Source: SAR116 cluster bacterium AG-337-N21 (lineage in GTDB: Bacteria; Pseudomonadota; Alphaproteobacteria; Puniceispirillales; Marisalimonadaceae). Taken from it: a DNA stretch of 34,691 bases. Below, piece after piece: positions 26,689 through 34,691 of this stretch. Each line of letters opens with the position of its first letter. Position 1 is the first letter of the stretch. Below the pieces are notes generated by a model. The model did not search any database and was not told the origin of the DNA. It saw nothing but the letters and a program-made list of their open reading frames with translations. The translations under genes were made by a program, and so were the position numbers. The stretch is taken from NCBI GenBank assembly GCA_003282145.1, contig QBZZ01000023.1, forward strand, positions 1-34,691. Reading direction: 5' to 3'.

Positions 26689-28074
26689 ATGAAACAAAAG
26701 ATTTTAATATGTGGTGCAGGTAGGGTTGGGACCTCCATTACAGAACATCTTTCAAATGAAGGTTTTGATATTACTGTCATTGACTCAGACACAGAAGCCA
26801 TCCACAGAGTGACTGAATTATATGACGTTCAAGGTGTTCTTGGTCTTGCGTCATATCCAAATGTTCTAGAAGATGCAGGAATTAAAGATGCCGATATGAT
26901 AATTGCTGTTACGCAATCGGACGAAATTAATATTGCAGCTTGTCATGTTGCTAAGTCTATTTTTGGAACTCCCATGATGATCATAAGAATTAGATCTAAA
27001 TCATATCTTGATCCAAAATTTTCCGATTATTTATTAAAAGATGTAGGTGTAAATAGGATTATATCTCCTGAAGATGAAGTCGCAACAGCTATCGTTAATC
27101 AGTGGAGAACACCTGGAGCTTTTGATGTTGCCGAATTTGCTAGTTCGTCAGTTACTATGTTAGGTGTTTCTTGTAAAAATGACTGTCCAATTCTTGACAC
27201 ACCACTTAGAAATTTGACTGATTTATTTCCTGACTTAACAGTTACTGTTATGGCTATTATAAGAGGAACAAAATTAGTAGTACCAAGAGGAGGTGATGAT
27301 ATTATTTTATCTGGAGATAGAGTTTATTTAGCTTGTCCTACAGAACAGATTAATAGAACATTAATTGCTTTCGGCCATTCTGAAACAACCGCCGAAAAAG
27401 TAACAATCTCTGGAGCAGGTGCTATTGGAATAAGAGTGGCTGAAGAAATTCACAAGTTATCTCCTGAAACTAATTTGACAATATTAGAATTAGATAAAGA
27501 AAAGGCTCGACATGCTGCAGAAATGCTTGAATATGCTACTATAATTTCAGGGGATTCTTTAGATCCTGAAATAATTTTAGAGGCAAGATTGGGGCAAGGT
27601 GAGACATATATTGCAGCGACAAATAATGATGAAGTTAACATACTTTCTTCCTTGTTATCTAAAAGATCAGGAGCCTCGCATACTGTAGCTCTAATAAATT
27701 TGCCTGTTTTTATTCCACTTTTTAATTCACTAGATCTTGAGGGTGTTGTTAGTCCACCCAATTTAACAGCGTCTTCTATATTACAGGAAGTTAGAAGTGG
27801 CCATATAGAACATGTGCATTCAATAATTGAAGAATTTGGAGAAGTTATATCATTTGAAGCATTAAAATCTTCTTCAATAATAGGTAAACCACTTAAAAAT
27901 ACAAAATTACCCAAAGATGTTGCTTTGGGAGCTATTGTAAAAGAAGATAAAAGTATTGTATCACCAAGAGGAGACACTATAATAGAAGCTGGGGATATTG
28001 TTGTAATGTTTGTTCCTGTAAAATCAATGAAAAAAGTCGAAGAGTTACTTTCAGTTAATTTGGATTTCTTTTAA
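26689..28074 (+). CDS. trkA: Trk potassium uptake regulatory protein TrkA
   Basis: 461-residue cytosolic, membrane-associated regulator of Trk/Ktr potassium channels. Two tandem RCK units: Rossmann NAD-binding domains start ILICGAGRVGTSITEHL (about residues 4-20) and VTISGAGAIGIRVAEEI (about 236-252), each followed by an RCK-C domain (the first near PLRNLTDLFPDLTVTVMAI, the second near PLKNTKLPKDVALGAIV). Four-domain length matches TrkA rather than the half-size KtrA. The TrkH/TrkG channel is not in the window. In relatives trkA commonly follows ntrX. The stop overlaps the dat ATG by one base (TAATG), so the two are translationally coupled. Confidence 0.95.
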   Translation: MKQKILICGAGRVGTSITEHLSNEGFDITVIDSDTEAIHRVTELYDVQGVLGLASYPNVLEDAGIKDADMIIAVTQSDEINIAACHVAKSIFGTPMMIIRIRSKSYLDPKFSDYLLKDVGVNRIISPEDEVATAIVNQWRTPGAFDVAEFASSSVTMLGVSCKNDCPILDTPLRNLTDLFPDLTVTVMAIIRGTKLVVPRGGDDIILSGDRVYLACPTEQINRTLIAFGHSETTAEKVTISGAGAIGIRVAEEIHKLSPETNLTILELDKEKARHAAEMLEYATIISGDSLDPEIILEARLGQGETYIAATNNDEVNILSSLLSKRSGASHTVALINLPVFIPLFNSLDLEGVVSPPNLTASSILQEVRSGHIEHVHSIIEEFGEVISFEALKSSSIIGKPLKNTKLPKDVALGAIVKEDKSIVSPRGDTIIEAGDIVVMFVPVKSMKKVEELLSVNLDFF

Positions 28075-28928
28075 TGCCTAATATATCATATGTCGATGGA
28101 ATTTATCATAATTACCAAAATGCAAAAGTTAATATAAATGATAGGGGGTATCATTTTGGAGATTCTGTTTATGAAGTTATTTTATTTAATGAAGGAATTT
28201 TTTATGATTTTGAAGAACATATAAACAGATTATTTGATTCATTAAATTCTATAAATATAAAGTTCCATTTATCTAAGATATCCCTTAAAATAATAATTAA
28301 TAATTTAATAAAAATTAATAGAATTTCTTTTGGAAGTGTTTACATACAAGTTACAAGGGGAATAGCTGAAAGAAATCATAGTTATGAAGGAATGAACATA
28401 AAACCTTTATTATCTATTATTGTAACAAAAAAATTAAATAATATAAATATTGACTTAAAAGGGGTAAAGGCTATTACCTTAGACGATAATAGATGGTCAA
28501 GGCCAGATATTAAAACAACTCAATTATTACCTAATGTATTAGCTAAAACAGAAGCTAATAAAAACGGGGCTTTCGAAGGAATTTTTATTGACACAGATGG
28601 CTATGTTACAGAAGGATCTAGTTCCAATATATGGATTATAAATCATAATCATGAAATTATTACTAGAGCTATTGACGGTCAAATTTTGTCAGGTATTACT
28701 AGAAAGACAATTTCTCAATTTGCTAAATTAAATAAGTTAATTGTAAAAGAAGAAAAATTCAAAAAAGAAGAACTTTATAAGTCTAAAGAAGTTTTTTTAA
28801 CAAGTGCTTCTTCTTTTGTAATGCCAATAGTTGAGGTTGATGATATAGAAATTAATGATGGTAAAATTGGTCAAATGTCTATTGATTTAAGGAATTTATA
28901 TTTTAGTGAATTACACAATAATCAATAA
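28074..28928 (+). CDS. dat: D-amino acid aminotransferase
   Basis: 284-residue class IV PLP aminotransferase, probably making D-glutamate or D-alanine for peptidoglycan. Features: YVDGIYHNYQNAKVNINDRGYHFGDSVYE start, the PLP Lys147 in RPDIKTTQLLPNVLAK (the D-aminotransferase type DIK), and Glu180 in YVTEGSSSNIW. Class IV also includes branched-chain aminotransferase and aminodeoxychorismate lyase; the DIK...LLPNVLAK context and the trkA-dat-hflX setting favour D-aminotransferase. It overlaps trkA by one base and is followed by hflX after only two bases, with no hfq in between. Confidence 0.88.
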   Translation: MPNISYVDGIYHNYQNAKVNINDRGYHFGDSVYEVILFNEGIFYDFEEHINRLFDSLNSINIKFHLSKISLKIIINNLIKINRISFGSVYIQVTRGIAERNHSYEGMNIKPLLSIIVTKKLNNINIDLKGVKAITLDDNRWSRPDIKTTQLLPNVLAKTEANKNGAFEGIFIDTDGYVTEGSSSNIWIINHNHEIITRAIDGQILSGITRKTISQFAKLNKLIVKEEKFKKEELYKSKEVFLTSASSFVMPIVEVDDIEINDGKIGQMSIDLRNLYFSELHNNQ

Positions 28929-28930
28929 TT

Positions 28931-30241
28931 ATGAATAAATATAAAACTTTTTTACTTTTTCCAGTTTTTAAAAATAATAAATTTTGTCAAAATCTAATAT
29001 TTAACCAGAAGAATTTTATTTCTCGTTCTTTAGAAACAAGAAGTTTAGTTCAAGCCTTAGATGGTTCAATTATTTTTGAAAGAATCGTTAATATTAATAT
29101 CCCAAAACCACCCTTGCTGGTAAGTAAATCAATTGCAAATGAGATTAAACATCATTTTAATATTGATGAAATTGATCTTATTATAATCGATTGTTCTTTA
29201 TCTCCAATTCAGCAAAGAAATTTAGAAAAATTTTTTGATAAAAAAATTATTGATAGGACTCAACTTATCATAGAAATATTTGGTTTACGTGCTGCTACTA
29301 AGGAGGGAAAATTACAGGTTGAACTCGCTAATCTAAGTTTTGAAAAAACTAGATTAGTTAGGTCTTGGACTCATCTTGAAAGACAGAGAGGAGGATTAAG
29401 TAAAGTTGGCGGACCTGGAGAAAGTCAAATAGAATTAGATAAGAGAATGATTAATACTAAAATTAAGCAACTAAAAAAATTATTGTTAAAAGTAAAGAAG
29501 ACAAGAGAAGTACAACGAAAACCAAGAATAAATGATTCTAACTTAATATTTTCTCTTGTAGGTTATACAAATAGTGGTAAATCAACAATTTTTAATAATT
29601 TGAGCTCTTCTGATGTTTTAGTAAAAGATATGGTTTTTGCAACTTTAGATACAAAAATGAGTTTGGTTAATTTATCAAATAATAAAAAAATTATTTTATC
29701 TGACACTGTGGGTTTTATTTCAGCTTTACCCACAGAACTAATTGACTCATTTAATTCATCTTTAGAGGAACTATTTTCCTCAGACTATTTATTGGTTGTG
29801 CATGATTTATCTAATCCGGATATAGAAAATCAAGCTAAACTAGTTTTTGATACATTAAAGGAAATTGGGTTTTCTGAAGAGATTTTAAAAAGAAAAGTTA
29901 TAAATATTTTTAATAAATCTGATTTGAATTCTAATGTCGACAATATTGATATTAAATTTAACAACAAATTCGTTAAAACAACTGCATTAACTAAAGAAGG
30001 AACAAAAGCTCTAAAAAATTATCTAGAAAAATTAGTTGATAATAATTTTTCAGATATAATATTTTATATACCTGCAGATTCATCAAAAATTTCTTCATGG
30101 ATATACAAGAATTCTTTAGTGTATAATGATTCATTTTGTGACATAAATTTTGTTGGAAATAAAATAAAAACAAAAATTTCTATTAAAAAATTAACATATT
30201 TTAAATCTAATTATCCTCACATAAGAATGAATTCGATATAA
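28931..30241 (+). CDS. hflX: GTPase HflX
   Basis: 436-residue ribosome-associated GTPase that splits stalled or heat-damaged ribosomes. The N-terminal HflX domain (about 30-200) shows GLRAATKEGKLQVELANL, then RSWTHLERQRGGLSKVGGPGESQIELDKR. The G domain has G1 GYTNSGKS (211-218), switch FATLDTKMS, DTVGFISALPTELIDSFNSS and NKSD. Slightly longer than some, with a low-similarity tail. In most alphaproteobacteria hfq sits directly before hflX, and mazG after it; here dat is before and an IMPase-family gene after, with mazG farther away on the other strand. Confidence 0.94.
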   Translation: MNKYKTFLLFPVFKNNKFCQNLIFNQKNFISRSLETRSLVQALDGSIIFERIVNINIPKPPLLVSKSIANEIKHHFNIDEIDLIIIDCSLSPIQQRNLEKFFDKKIIDRTQLIIEIFGLRAATKEGKLQVELANLSFEKTRLVRSWTHLERQRGGLSKVGGPGESQIELDKRMINTKIKQLKKLLLKVKKTREVQRKPRINDSNLIFSLVGYTNSGKSTIFNNLSSSDVLVKDMVFATLDTKMSLVNLSNNKKIILSDTVGFISALPTELIDSFNSSLEELFSSDYLLVVHDLSNPDIENQAKLVFDTLKEIGFSEEILKRKVINIFNKSDLNSNVDNIDIKFNNKFVKTTALTKEGTKALKNYLEKLVDNNFSDIIFYIPADSSKISSWIYKNSLVYNDSFCDINFVGNKIKTKISIKKLTYFKSNYPHIRMNSI

Positions 30242-30251
30242 TTAAATAATC

Positions 30252-31130
30252 ATGACTGAAAACTTTATAAATGATAAAAAAACTAGGGATGAAATAGTTA
30301 AATATATAAATATTTTACTTAAAGATGTTAATCAAAGAATTATTCTTAAATATTTTAACAATCTTAAATCGATTGATGTTTCTACTAAAGCATCCAATGA
30401 TGACTTTGTTAGTATTGCAGACAAAAAAAGTGAAGAATTAATTTTTAAAAAATTAAGTGGATTTTTAAATATTAAAAATTGTATTGGCGAAGAAAGTTCT
30501 TATAAAGATAATAAACAATATTTAAGTCTATTAAATGAACCTCTAGTATGGGTTGTTGATCCAATAGATGGAACTAAAAATTATATAAATGGAAAAGAAA
30601 ATTTTTGTACAATGATTTCGCTTGCATGTTCTTCAATTCCTATCGCTACATTTATATATTATCCACTGAAAAAAATTTTTGTTTATGGATTTAAACATTT
30701 TGGTGCATTTTCTATGAATATTGAAACTAAAAAAATTACTAAACTATCAATAAACTCTTTTAGTCCTAGCAAGATTTTAGGTTCTGGAGGAACTAAAGGT
30801 ATTCCAGATCCTTATAGACAGACTATTTTGAACAACTTACGAAATAACACTAAGAGAGTTTTTATTGGTAGTGCTGGAATCGAAACTATTATGTTAGCAA
30901 AAAACCAAACTCAATTTTTATTTCATGGTAGAGTAACACCTTGGGATCATTCACCGTTAGATTTAATTGTAAGAGAAGCTGGTGGGGTTGTGTATATGGT
31001 AAAGAATAAAGAAGAATTTAATTTAAACTCAAAAGGTCCAATACTAGCCGCTTCTAATCATGATATTTGGAGTCACATAAAGGAAATAGCAATTCCAAAA
31101 AATCATCCTTATCTTAGTGATGCATATTAG
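30252..31130 (+). CDS. Inositol monophosphatase family phosphatase
   Basis: 292-residue Mg-dependent sugar/nucleotide phosphatase of the IMPase/FBPase superfamily. Metal-site residues: Glu80-Glu81 in GEES, Asp103/Asp106 in DPIDGTKNYINGK, and Asp232 in TPWDHSPLD. Substrate not determinable: candidates include inositol phosphate, histidinol phosphate (HisN-like) or PAP (CysQ); the DPIDGT-K-N-Y form and WDHSPLD fit the IMPase/HisN side rather than CysQ. It starts 10 bases after hflX and ends interlocked with the convergent dehydrogenase gene (shared TTAG at 31127-31130). Confidence 0.86.
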   Translation: MTENFINDKKTRDEIVKYINILLKDVNQRIILKYFNNLKSIDVSTKASNDDFVSIADKKSEELIFKKLSGFLNIKNCIGEESSYKDNKQYLSLLNEPLVWVVDPIDGTKNYINGKENFCTMISLACSSIPIATFIYYPLKKIFVYGFKHFGAFSMNIETKKITKLSINSFSPSKILGSGGTKGIPDPYRQTILNNLRNNTKRVFIGSAGIETIMLAKNQTQFLFHGRVTPWDHSPLDLIVREAGGVVYMVKNKEEFNLNSKGPILAASNHDIWSHIKEIAIPKNHPYLSDAY

Positions 31131-31891
31131 TCTTTTTTTACAACATTAAAAGGATTAAAAGCTTGATCACCAGCCATTATTTCAATTCTATTGATGTTAA
31201 TGTTCTTTGGTCTTGTAGAAATCCAAAAAATTGTTTCAGCTATATCTGCTGGACTAATTACTTTAGTATTTTTGTAAATTTCAGATGCTTTTTCTATATC
31301 TCCTTTAAATCTAACAATTGAAAACTCAGTTTCAGCAAGACCAGGTTCAAGAGACGTAACATAAATTCCTTTACCAACTAGATCAGCTCTTAAATTTAAC
31401 GAAAATTGACTTACGAATGCTTTTGTACCACCATAAACATTTCCACCAGGATAAGGATAAGATCCCGCAACAGAACCAAGATTAATAATATGGCCTTCTC
31501 CATTATCAATCATTAGTGGCAAAATAGTTCTTGTCGTATAAACTAATCCCTTAATATTAGTATCAATCATTTGGTCCCAGTCCTCTAGGTCAGCACTATC
31601 CGCACCTTCTAATCCTAATGCTAAACCAGCGTTGTTGCATAGTACGGATATTTTATTAAAGTTTGGAGGTATATTTTTAATTGCAGTTTGAACAGATTGT
31701 TTGTCACTTACGTCAAAGGATAAAGGTAACGATTTCGGTCCTAATTCTTTTGCAAGTTCTTCAAGACGATCGGCTCTTCTTCCAGTAATTATAGTTTGCC
31801 ATCCATTCTCATTAAATAATGTAGCTGTAGCTTTTCCAAAACCAGATGTCGCACCAGTAATAAAAATTGTTTTTGGTAAATTAGAATTCAT
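31127..31891 (-). CDS. SDR-family NADP-dependent dehydrogenase, YdfG-like
   Basis: 254-residue classical short-chain dehydrogenase. Cofactor loop ITGATSGFGKA (11-21), with Arg38/Arg39 after the second strand favouring NADP, NNAGLALG (86-93), catalytic Ser140, Tyr153 and Lys157 in YGGTK. The PGLAETEFSIVRFKGD run and the tail resemble E. coli YdfG, which acts on 3-hydroxy acids such as L-allo-threonine, serine and 3-hydroxypropionate. The substrate here is inferred from similarity only. Its ATG directly abuts the mazG stop, so the two form a minus-strand operon. Confidence 0.85.
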   Translation of the reverse strand: MNSNLPKTIFITGATSGFGKATATLFNENGWQTIITGRRADRLEELAKELGPKSLPLSFDVSDKQSVQTAIKNIPPNFNKISVLCNNAGLALGLEGADSADLEDWDQMIDTNIKGLVYTTRTILPLMIDNGEGHIINLGSVAGSYPYPGGNVYGGTKAFVSQFSLNLRADLVGKGIYVTSLEPGLAETEFSIVRFKGDIEKASEIYKNTKVISPADIAETIFWISTRPKNININRIEIMAGDQAFNPFNVVKKD

Positions 31892-32722
31892 TTAATCCTC
31901 ATTTATTAATCTTTTAGCGTTATTCCATAAATTTTTAAAGTTGGTAGATTTTAAATTATGCCATTTTAATTTTTTATCTTCAATAATGTTTTCCATTTTA
32001 TTAAATCTTTTGATAAATTTTTGATTAGCTTTTTTTAATGTTTGATCTGGATCAAGATTTAAATGTCTTGATAAACTTATTAATGTAAAAAACAAATCGC
32101 CTAGTTCATCTTCAATATTTTTATTATTTTTTTCTTTCAAGGCATCTTTTAATTCATTTAATTCTTCATCAACTTTTTCAAGTACCTGATCTTTACTAAT
32201 CCAATCAAAATTTAATGATGCTGCTTTTTTTTGAATTTTTAATGATTTCAGAATGGTGGGCATATTATTTTCAATTTGATCTAATGTACTTTTATTTGAA
32301 TTATTTTTATTCTTTTTTTCTAAATTTTTTATTCTTTCCCAACTTTCTTGGGGTAAGTCATTAATCTTGTAATTTTCGTCAAAGATTTGAGGATGTCTTC
32401 TTATTATCTTTTGTGAAATTTCATCTGCAACATCGTCAAAATTGAAGTCACCTTGGTCAGAAGCAATTTGAGATATAAGAACAACTTGCAACAATAAATC
32501 TCCTAACTCACTTTTAATTTCATTTATATCATTTTTTTCAACTGCATTTACTAGTTCATAAGCTTCTTCAATTGAATACGGTGCTATTGAATTATAATCC
32601 TGCTTTAAATCCCATGGACATCCACCATCAGGATCTCTCAATATTTCAATTACACGTCTAATTTTATTAATTGATCCAAGTTTATTTAATTCATTAGATT
32701 TTTTTTTTGAGATTTTTTTCAT
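31892..32722 (-). CDS. mazG: Nucleoside triphosphate pyrophosphohydrolase MazG
   Basis: 276-residue cytosolic house-cleaning enzyme hydrolysing NTPs/dNTPs to monophosphates and pyrophosphate. Two MazG repeats: the N-terminal one with LRDPDGGCPWDLKQDY, SIEEAYELVNAV and ELGDLLLQVV (about residues 27-80), and the C-terminal one with KVDEELNELKDAL and DELGDLFFTLISL (about 180-220), carrying the E-E-x-x-E and E/D-x-x-D metal motifs. The termini are Lys-rich. It heads a two-gene minus-strand operon with the dehydrogenase gene and is divergent from the DUF502 gene. Confidence 0.95.
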   Translation of the reverse strand: MKKISKKKSNELNKLGSINKIRRVIEILRDPDGGCPWDLKQDYNSIAPYSIEEAYELVNAVEKNDINEIKSELGDLLLQVVLISQIASDQGDFNFDDVADEISQKIIRRHPQIFDENYKINDLPQESWERIKNLEKKNKNNSNKSTLDQIENNMPTILKSLKIQKKAASLNFDWISKDQVLEKVDEELNELKDALKEKNNKNIEDELGDLFFTLISLSRHLNLDPDQTLKKANQKFIKRFNKMENIIEDKKLKWHNLKSTNFKNLWNNAKRLINED

Positions 32723-32796
32723 AATACAATCTTTTTTGTACTAATTATAAACATATTCATTATAATTATAAATTAATTTATTATTAGGAGATATTG
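32723..32796. promoter_or_regulatory. Divergent promoter region between mazG and the DUF502 gene
   Basis: A short AT-rich gap that must serve both genes. A TATAAT at 32761-32766 is a fair plus-strand -10 element (the best -35, TTGTAC at 32736-32741, is 19 bases away). AGGAG at 32786-32790 is the ribosome site that favours the second of two adjacent TTG starts. Confidence 0.35.
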
Positions 32797-33432
32797 TTGT
32801 CTGAAAAAAAATTAAGTATTTTTGCTCGTTTCAGAAGATACTTTCTTGCGGGTATTTTAGTTACTTCTCCAATTTTAATTACGATATATGTAACTTGGAT
32901 TATAATTACTTTCATTGATGCCCAAGTGGCAGGCTTGTTACCTGATAGTCTAGACTTTACAAAACAATTACCTCATCAAATACCTGGATTAGGATTAATA
33001 ATAAGTATTGTTGTAATAACATTTATTGGTGCAATTACCCCTGGCTTTATTGGAAGAACATTACTAAAAACGGGTGAAAGAGTTCTGAATAAAATGCCCG
33101 TTGTGAGAAGTATTTATAGTGCCATAAAACAAATTATGGAAACTGTTATGTCTACTAATTCAGAAAGTTTTAGGGATGTGGTTTTAGTTGAATATCCTAG
33201 AAAGGGTATTTGGGTCATAGGTTTTGTTACAGGTGAAACTAAAGGTGAGGTTCAAACTTTAAATAAAGAAACATTAATAAATGTTTTTATACCTACTACT
33301 CCTAACCCAACTAGTGGATTTCTTTTATTTTTACCTAAGAAAGATTTGATTTTCATGAAAATGAAAGTAGAGGATGCAGTCAAAATGGTTATTTCTGGTG
33401 GAATAGTAACACCTAAAATTAGTAAAAGATAA
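32797..33432 (+). CDS. DUF502 family membrane protein
   Basis: About 211-residue integral membrane protein of unknown function. Two hydrophobic segments (about 13-38 and 65-88), with the family's cytosol-facing SPILITIYVTWIIITF, GLGLIISIVVITFIGAITPGFIGR, and the highly conserved MPVVRSIYSAIKQIMETV, then a soluble domain with FIPTTPNPTSGFLLFLP. DUF502 proteins are widespread and conserved beside recG/mfd in alphaproteobacteria, but no function is established to my knowledge. The start is TTG at 32797, six bases from AGGAG; the adjacent TTG at 32794 is too close. It ends 11 bases before the convergent recG stop. Confidence 0.9.
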   Translation: MSEKKLSIFARFRRYFLAGILVTSPILITIYVTWIIITFIDAQVAGLLPDSLDFTKQLPHQIPGLGLIISIVVITFIGAITPGFIGRTLLKTGERVLNKMPVVRSIYSAIKQIMETVMSTNSESFRDVVLVEYPRKGIWVIGFVTGETKGEVQTLNKETLINVFIPTTPNPTSGFLLFLPKKDLIFMKMKVEDAVKMVISGGIVTPKISKR

Positions 33433-33443
33433 ATTATAAATAA

Positions 33444-34691
33444 TCATCCACCTTTTAATAATTTAATAGCGTCATTATTTTCAAAAATAGATAAAAGAGT
33501 GTTTACCTTGTATTGTTGATTTTCATTTTTTAATAAATTAACAGCCTCATCTCTTGCTGCAGGTATTAAATCACTATGTAAATGTAAGTCTATGAATTTG
33601 AAATCTATATTTCCTGACTGCTTACTTCCTAGAACTTCACCAGGTCCTCTTAATATCAAGTCATTTTCGGAAATTTTAAAACCATCATCAGTTTCTTTTA
33701 AGATCTTTAATCTTGAGTATGCGATTGGGCTTAGTTGTGATTTGTACAATAATATACAAGAGGATTCTTCATTACTTCTTCCAACTCTTCCTCTTAATTG
33801 ATGGATTTGTGATAATCCAAATCTTTCAGCACATTCAATAACCATAATAGTTGCATCAGGAATATCAACACCAACCTCAATAACAGTGGTGGCTACAAGA
33901 ATCTTACTTTTACCGACCTTGAAGTCATTAATTGCCTTTTCCTTGTCAATTTGATTTTGTTTCCCATGAACTAGAGATATATCAACATTTGGGAAAAAAT
34001 TTGTTAAAAAATCAAACCTTTCATTTACTGCAATTAAATCTTCATTTTCTGAATTTTCAATCATAGGACAAACCCAGTATATTAAAGCGCCATTTTTAAT
34101 TGCTCTTTCGACAGATAATAAAACCTCTTTTATTTTACTTTGAGGTAGAACATAAGTTTTTATATGTCTCCTTCCAATAGGTTTTTCTTTTATGATTGAC
34201 ATATCCATATCACCATAAGCGGTTAAGGCAAGGGACCTTGGAATAGGGGTGGCTGTCATAACTAATATGTTAACATTTGTACCTTTTTGAGTGATTTCAT
34301 ATCTTTGTTTTACACCAAATTTATGTTGTTCGTCTATTACTGCTAGAGACAAATTTTTATATGTGACATTTTTAGATATCAATGCATGCGTGCCAACAAT
34401 AACTTTAACATGACCATTGGCTATACTATTGATAACTTCTGTTCTTTCTTTTTTATTATGATTTGACCTAGAAGTACCTAATAATAAGGCAATATTTATA
34501 TTCATTGGAGCAAGAAGTTTCTTTATAGTGTTGTAATGTTGTAAAGCCAATATTTCGGTAGGTACTAAAAGTACGGATTGAGATCCATCCGATATAGAGT
34601 GTAACATTGAAATTAATGCTACTATTGTTTTACCTGAGCCAACATCACCTTGTAGCATTCTAACCATAGTCTTTTGGTTTAGAATATCTTT
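33444..34691 (-). CDS. recG: ATP-dependent DNA helicase RecG, C-terminal part (5' end outside window)
   Basis: The reading frame stays open to the window edge, so the N-terminal wedge domain is missing and about 415 residues are seen. RecG drives fork reversal and branch migration in replication-fork repair. Visible are Walker A QGDVGSGKT, the DEQHKFGVKQR motif II, MTATPIPRSLALTAYGDMD (motif III), the TRG-adjacent GKSKILVATTVIEVGVD, QLRGRVGRS (motif VI), and ILRGPGEVLGSKQSG at the C-terminal part. Motifs are intact. An ATG at 34667 is internal. TGA stop. It is convergent with the DUF502 gene. Confidence 0.95.
   Translation of the reverse strand, partial: KDILNQKTMVRMLQGDVGSGKTIVALISMLHSISDGSQSVLLVPTEILALQHYNTIKKLLAPMNINIALLLGTSRSNHNKKERTEVINSIANGHVKVIVGTHALISKNVTYKNLSLAVIDEQHKFGVKQRYEITQKGTNVNILVMTATPIPRSLALTAYGDMDMSIIKEKPIGRRHIKTYVLPQSKIKEVLLSVERAIKNGALIYWVCPMIENSENEDLIAVNERFDFLTNFFPNVDISLVHGKQNQIDKEKAINDFKVGKSKILVATTVIEVGVDIPDATIMVIECAERFGLSQIHQLRGRVGRSNEESSCILLYKSQLSPIAYSRLKILKETDDGFKISENDLILRGPGEVLGSKQSGNIDFKFIDLHLHSDLIPAARDEAVNLLKNENQQYKVNTLLSIFENNDAIKLLKGG

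Noticed and set aside
27450-27977. Long open frame on the minus strand within trkA
   Set aside because: Antisense shadow of a clear, highly conserved gene; no family motif and no start signal.

Overview
The window is one continuous stretch of core chromosome from an AT-rich, compact bacterium, with 33 protein genes, two of them cut by the window edges. Gaps are short, most genes abut or overlap, and no stretch over 300 bases lacks a gene. I see no tRNA, rRNA, insertion sequence, prophage, CRISPR array or toxin-antitoxin cassette. The gene content points to an alphaproteobacterium: a cytochrome bc1 assembly chaperone next to plsX, an IHF-alpha/MerR pair, a pyruvate dehydrogenase operon whose E1-beta carries its own lipoyl domain, a fused IspD-IspF enzyme, and the ntrB-ntrC-ntrY-ntrX-trkA-dat-hflX order. 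Very low GC and tight packing suggest a streamlined, probably marine lineage. Having both NtrBC and NtrYX argues against a typical SAR11 member, but I cannot place it more finely. TGA serves as a stop (pdhB, pgpA, recG), so the standard bacterial code applies.

Layout. 1-4453: end of thiL, a convergent BamE-like lipoprotein gene, the bc1 chaperone, then plsX-fabH-ihfA-merR (phospholipid/fatty acid initiation and nucleoid/regulatory genes). 4450-6312 (-): ppiD, a periplasmic folding factor. 6418-11638: tpiA-secG-pyrG-kdsA-eno-ftsB (glycolysis, secretion, CTP, KDO and division), ending at a hairpin terminator. 11728-17757: pdhA-pdhB-pdhC-lpd-lipA, the complete pyruvate dehydrogenase complex plus the enzyme that makes its lipoyl cofactor. 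17758-18186: a Coq10/RatA-type START protein. 18179-20394 (-): ispDF-pgpA-cinA. 20512-28074: ntrB-ntrC-ntrY-ntrX-trkA, two sensor/regulator pairs and a potassium-uptake regulator. 28074-31130: dat, hflX and an inositol-monophosphatase-family gene. 31127-32722 (-): mazG and a YdfG-like dehydrogenase. 32797-33432: a DUF502 membrane protein. 33444-34691 (-): the C-terminal part of recG.

The points most worth a second look are: an NtrC whose AAA+ domain has lost both Walker B acids and the GAFTGA loop while keeping Walker A and the arginine-finger region; an NtrX that also lacks GAFTGA; a fabH that appears to start at an ATT codon and carries a nine-G run at its 3' end; the absence of three genes often found at these loci in relatives (DUF177/rpmF, dusB, hfq); and convergent genes whose stop codons interlock, one of them with a hairpin inside coding sequence. 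I found no wholly new multi-gene system. This is conserved housekeeping DNA with some unusual evolutionary reduction in its nitrogen regulators.
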